A stretch of 64,000 bases of DNA, from the NCBI GenBank assembly GCA_904397895.1, contig CAJFOZ010000068.1, forward strand, positions 62,001 to 126,000, in the 5' to 3' direction. Position 1 is the first letter of the stretch. Every line of letters starts with the position of its first letter. This document shows positions 62,348-64,000 of the stretch, piece after piece. The notes below the pieces were generated by a model. That model worked only from the letters and a program-made list of their open reading frames with translations, was not told where the DNA came from and did no database searches. The position numbers and the translations under genes were made by a program. The DNA is from an uncultured Clostridia bacterium. GTDB taxonomy: Bacteria; Bacillota; Clostridia; Oscillospirales; Acutalibacteraceae.

Positions 62348-62394
62348 GGGGATCCAAGGGCATAAACCGATCGGGTTTGCGCCTTTGGATCCCC
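62348..62394 (+). ncRNA. Structured leader RNA element, class unknown
   Basis: GGGGATCCAA and TTGGATCCCC form a perfect 10-bp outer helix; inside, GGGC/GCGCC and AAACC-GATC-GGGTTT extend it to a long rod. A short hairpin sits just upstream. It lies in the 5' leader, about 60 bases after the predicted transcription start. The function is unknown; it is not followed by a T-run, so it is not a simple terminator. Confidence 0.5.
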
Positions 62395-62466
62395 GAAGGG
62401 GAACGTGACGGCCGCGCCCGGCGGAAGCGGGGCATTGTGCAAAGAGACACAAAAGGAGGTTCTATT

Positions 62467-62529
62467 GTGAAAATTGCACATTTGGTAAAATTTGCCACGG
62501 GGGGGAGGGCGTTGACTGCCTCCAATTAG
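62467..62529 (+). CDS. Possible 20-residue leader peptide
   Basis: A GTG start 7 bases after a perfect AGGAGG, reading 20 codons to TAG, inside the leader of the SipW-type protein gene. It contains a run of seven Gs (62499-62505). TGTGCAA (62436-62442) can pair with TTGCACA (62474-62480), enclosing the ribosome binding site, and this competes with a smaller TTGTG/CACAA stem. The quality of the translation signal suggests it is translated; its peptide is not recognised and may only regulate. Confidence 0.45.
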   Translation: MKIAHLVKFATGGRALTASN

Positions 62530-62652
62530 TCAATTTGACGGAAATCGTGGAGGGAAACAACACAACACGGTAGGCATTCTCTGGATTTTGCAGCTTTTTG
62601 GGAGAATGTCTTGTCCCGGAAAAGCTGACAAAATTTCAGGAGGATGAATAAA

Positions 62653-64000
62653 ATGACACAAAGCAAAAGTACCAAAAGAGCTCTGCTGGCCAGTGCATTG
62701 TCTATCCTGGTGTGTGTGGCCCTGCTGGTGGGGACAACCTTCGCTTGGTTTACCGACAGCGTAACCAATAAGGGCAACCGCATTGAAGCAGGGAGCCTGA
62801 AAGTCGATCTGCTGATGGACAAAGGAAAAAATGGCAATTATGAAAGTATTGCAAACGGAACTGGGGACATTTTCAGTGCAGAAACCGGCAACGGTATTCT
62901 TTGGGAGCCGGGCAAGACGGAGATTGTATATCTGGCAGTACAGAACAAGGGAAGCCTTGCCATCAACTATAACCTGCTGTTTGACATTACCGATGGAGAT
63001 CCCGGCCTGATCGGATCTCTGGAATACGCGGTGTTGGACGGCAAACAAGCAGCTGATGTGACCGCAAAATCTTGGGAAGAGTTGAAGGCCATCGATGGCG
63101 CTCAAGTGGGTGAACTCCAAGCGGGAGAGACAACCGCAGCCCCCAACGGCACTTTGGATGAGATTGTCAGAGGGGAAGAGAACGAGACGGATTACTTTGC
63201 TTTGGCAGTACATATGAAGGAGAATGCCGGCAATGAGTATCAGAATGGTTCTATCACCATTGATCTGACTCTGGTGGCCAAGCAGGCCATGGCGGAAGAA
63301 GATGGCTTTGGCAGCAATGAGTATGATAAGGATGCCAGCTATCCTGTGTCCGTAGATGTAGAGGATCTGGACTCTCTTGAGGATGCTCTCAATAATACCG
63401 GTGCTCCGGTTGAAATTAATGTGACACAATCCATCACAGATGGCAAAAGTTTGACTGTCACAGGTGATGTCACCATGAATTTAGGAAATAATACACTGAA
63501 TCTGCATGGTATGACAGTGGTTGGAGCCGGCATCAAGGTAGAGAATGGAGGTTCCATGACAATCAACGCTGAGGCAAACAAAGGACTAGTATACACTGCC
63601 GGTAGCCTTACTACAGATGGTAATGGAAGCACTTTGACCGTCAACGGCGGTAACTATGGCGTCAGCGGATCCAAGAGTGCACAAGTTACCGCTCAAAATG
63701 GAAGTAATATCTATCTCAATGATGGTATTTTCTCCAATTCAGGATACCAAGGTCATGCTGTTATGGCTACCAGCGGATCCACCGTTACAATCTCTGGCGG
63801 AAGCTTTAGTGTAAGTGGCGCAGAAAGCACGGCTCTTTATGCGGACGGCGGTACCATTGTGGTCGACAATTGTAAGTTTAGCTATATCAATGGAAAACGC
63901 TATGCTGTGGCCAATGGCGGTCAGATTCTCGTTTCTAAGACGGTTTCGCCCAGTCAGCCCACTAGTGTTGCCGCCGGCTGCATTGTAAACGATAACGGCG
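62653..64000 (+). CDS. SipW-type exported protein with beta-helix repeats, 3' end beyond the window
   Basis: 449 codons are open to the window edge, so the gene is cut. The N-terminus is a SipW-type signal peptide: basic TKRA, hydrophobic core and VGTTFAWFTDS cleavage region, as in TasA and camelysin. Residues about 45-230 resemble the TasA/camelysin-like domain (AGSLKVDLLMDK, WEPGKTEIVYLAVQNKGSLAINYNLLFD). From about 250 onward come short repeats rich in Gly, Asn, Ser and Thr (VTMNLGNNTLNLHG, SMTINAEANKG, STVTISGGSFSVSGAES) like a right-handed parallel beta-helix. Likely secreted or a surface/matrix protein. The ATG is 9 bases after AGGAGG. Confidence 0.85.
   Translation, partial: MTQSKSTKRALLASALSILVCVALLVGTTFAWFTDSVTNKGNRIEAGSLKVDLLMDKGKNGNYESIANGTGDIFSAETGNGILWEPGKTEIVYLAVQNKGSLAINYNLLFDITDGDPGLIGSLEYAVLDGKQAADVTAKSWEELKAIDGAQVGELQAGETTAAPNGTLDEIVRGEENETDYFALAVHMKENAGNEYQNGSITIDLTLVAKQAMAEEDGFGSNEYDKDASYPVSVDVEDLDSLEDALNNTGAPVEINVTQSITDGKSLTVTGDVTMNLGNNTLNLHGMTVVGAGIKVENGGSMTINAEANKGLVYTAGSLTTDGNGSTLTVNGGNYGVSGSKSAQVTAQNGSNIYLNDGIFSNSGYQGHAVMATSGSTVTISGGSFSVSGAESTALYADGGTIVVDNCKFSYINGKRYAVANGGQILVSKTVSPSQPTSVAAGCIVNDNG

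Larger units (their letters stand above)
62140..62652. other. Intergenic region: terminator, promoter and long structured leader
   Basis: About 510 bases: a terminator for the topoisomerase genes, a consensus promoter, then a leader of roughly 360 bases. The leader has a small CCCTTT-GCG-AAAGGG hairpin (62332-62346), a large hairpin (62348-62394), a GC-rich stretch, a 20-codon reading frame and a last stem (GCATTCTC/GAGAATGT near 62574-62610). No known riboswitch class is recognised. Confidence 0.6.

Noticed and set aside
62290-62460. c-di-GMP, cobalamin, TPP or SAM riboswitch
   Set aside because: None of the consensus cores I know can be matched; left as an unknown structured leader.
62530-63429. 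Minus-strand open frame of 299 codons
   Set aside because: It is the antisense of the SipW-type protein gene, which has a ribosome binding site, signal peptide and domain structure. The minus frame has none of these.
1-64000. CRISPR arrays, insertion sequences, prophage or integrative element
   Set aside because: No repeat-spacer pattern, transposase, integrase, or long terminal repeats were found.

Overview
The window is a chromosomal segment of a low-to-mid GC, endospore-forming, Gram-positive anaerobe of class Clostridia, most likely the Oscillospiraceae/Ruminococcaceae-Acutalibacteraceae group. The main evidence is Spo0A, SpoIVB, SpoIID and BofA, a Clostridia-style division and cell-wall cluster, RNase J and GdpP, families known mainly from clostridia (DUF4364, DUF2508, DUF4358), strong AGGAGG ribosome binding sites, and a MurE with the diaminopimelate-type DNPR motif. 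I see no rRNA, CRISPR array, insertion sequence or prophage. The one tRNA is tRNA-Gly(CCC).

Layout. 1-2.8 kb: 3' end of a large secreted modular protein. 2.9-4.8 kb: small genes (Cys/His-rich protein, DUF2508, BofA, DUF4364, cupin). 4.9-9.4 kb: glucan operon (maltosyltransferase, short glucan phosphorylase, Dabb protein, RNA cyclic phosphodiesterase). 9.5-12.0 kb, minus strand: polar amino acid ABC importer. 12.1-19.5 kb: accessory stretch with Smr-domain and BFD-like proteins, two paralogous small proteins, a MATE exporter, a MerR regulator with a textbook MerR-type promoter in front of a Rossmann dehydrogenase, a DUF4358 lipoprotein, tRNA-Gly, and a small Cys-rich protein divergent from a ribbon-helix-helix protein. 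19.5-23.4 kb, minus strand: spo0A, spoIVB, spoIID, with a DnaA-box-like cluster between the last two. 23.6-25.1 kb: citrate synthase.

25.4-41.0 kb: the dcw cluster, in order mraZ, rsmH, ftsL, class B PBP, murE, murF, mraY, ftsW, murG, murA, ftsQ, DUF881, sbp, ftsZ. murD and ftsA are absent from the places they hold in Bacillus. 41.1-44.1 kb, minus strand: iscS, iscU, a HAD phosphatase and RNase HI. 44.3-49.1 kb: a nucleotidyltransferase/degenerate mutase fusion and RNase J. 49.2-57.7 kb: gdpP, rplI, dnaB, tilS, hpt, ftsH and a LiaF-like membrane protein, an order resembling origin-proximal Bacillus blocks. 57.9-62.1 kb: a divergent type IIA topoisomerase pair. 62.2-64 kb: a long structured leader with a 20-codon reading frame, then the 5' part of a SipW-type exported beta-helix protein cut by the window edge.

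How the genes work together: the dcw block makes and polymerises lipid II at the division septum, with MraZ probably repressing its own promoter through three 10-bp-phased TGGWG repeats. The sporulation genes link Spo0A commitment to SpoIVB/BofA control of pro-sigmaK and to SpoIID-driven engulfment. RNase J, GdpP, L9, DnaB, TilS, Hpt and FtsH are housekeeping. The most novel material is regulatory or small: the leader RNA before the SipW-type protein, the MerR-controlled dehydrogenase, the small proteins at 2.9, 13.5 and 19.0 kb, the phased repeats at 19.15 kb and the DnaA-box cluster at 22.3 kb. All function calls come from reading motifs; no database search was run.
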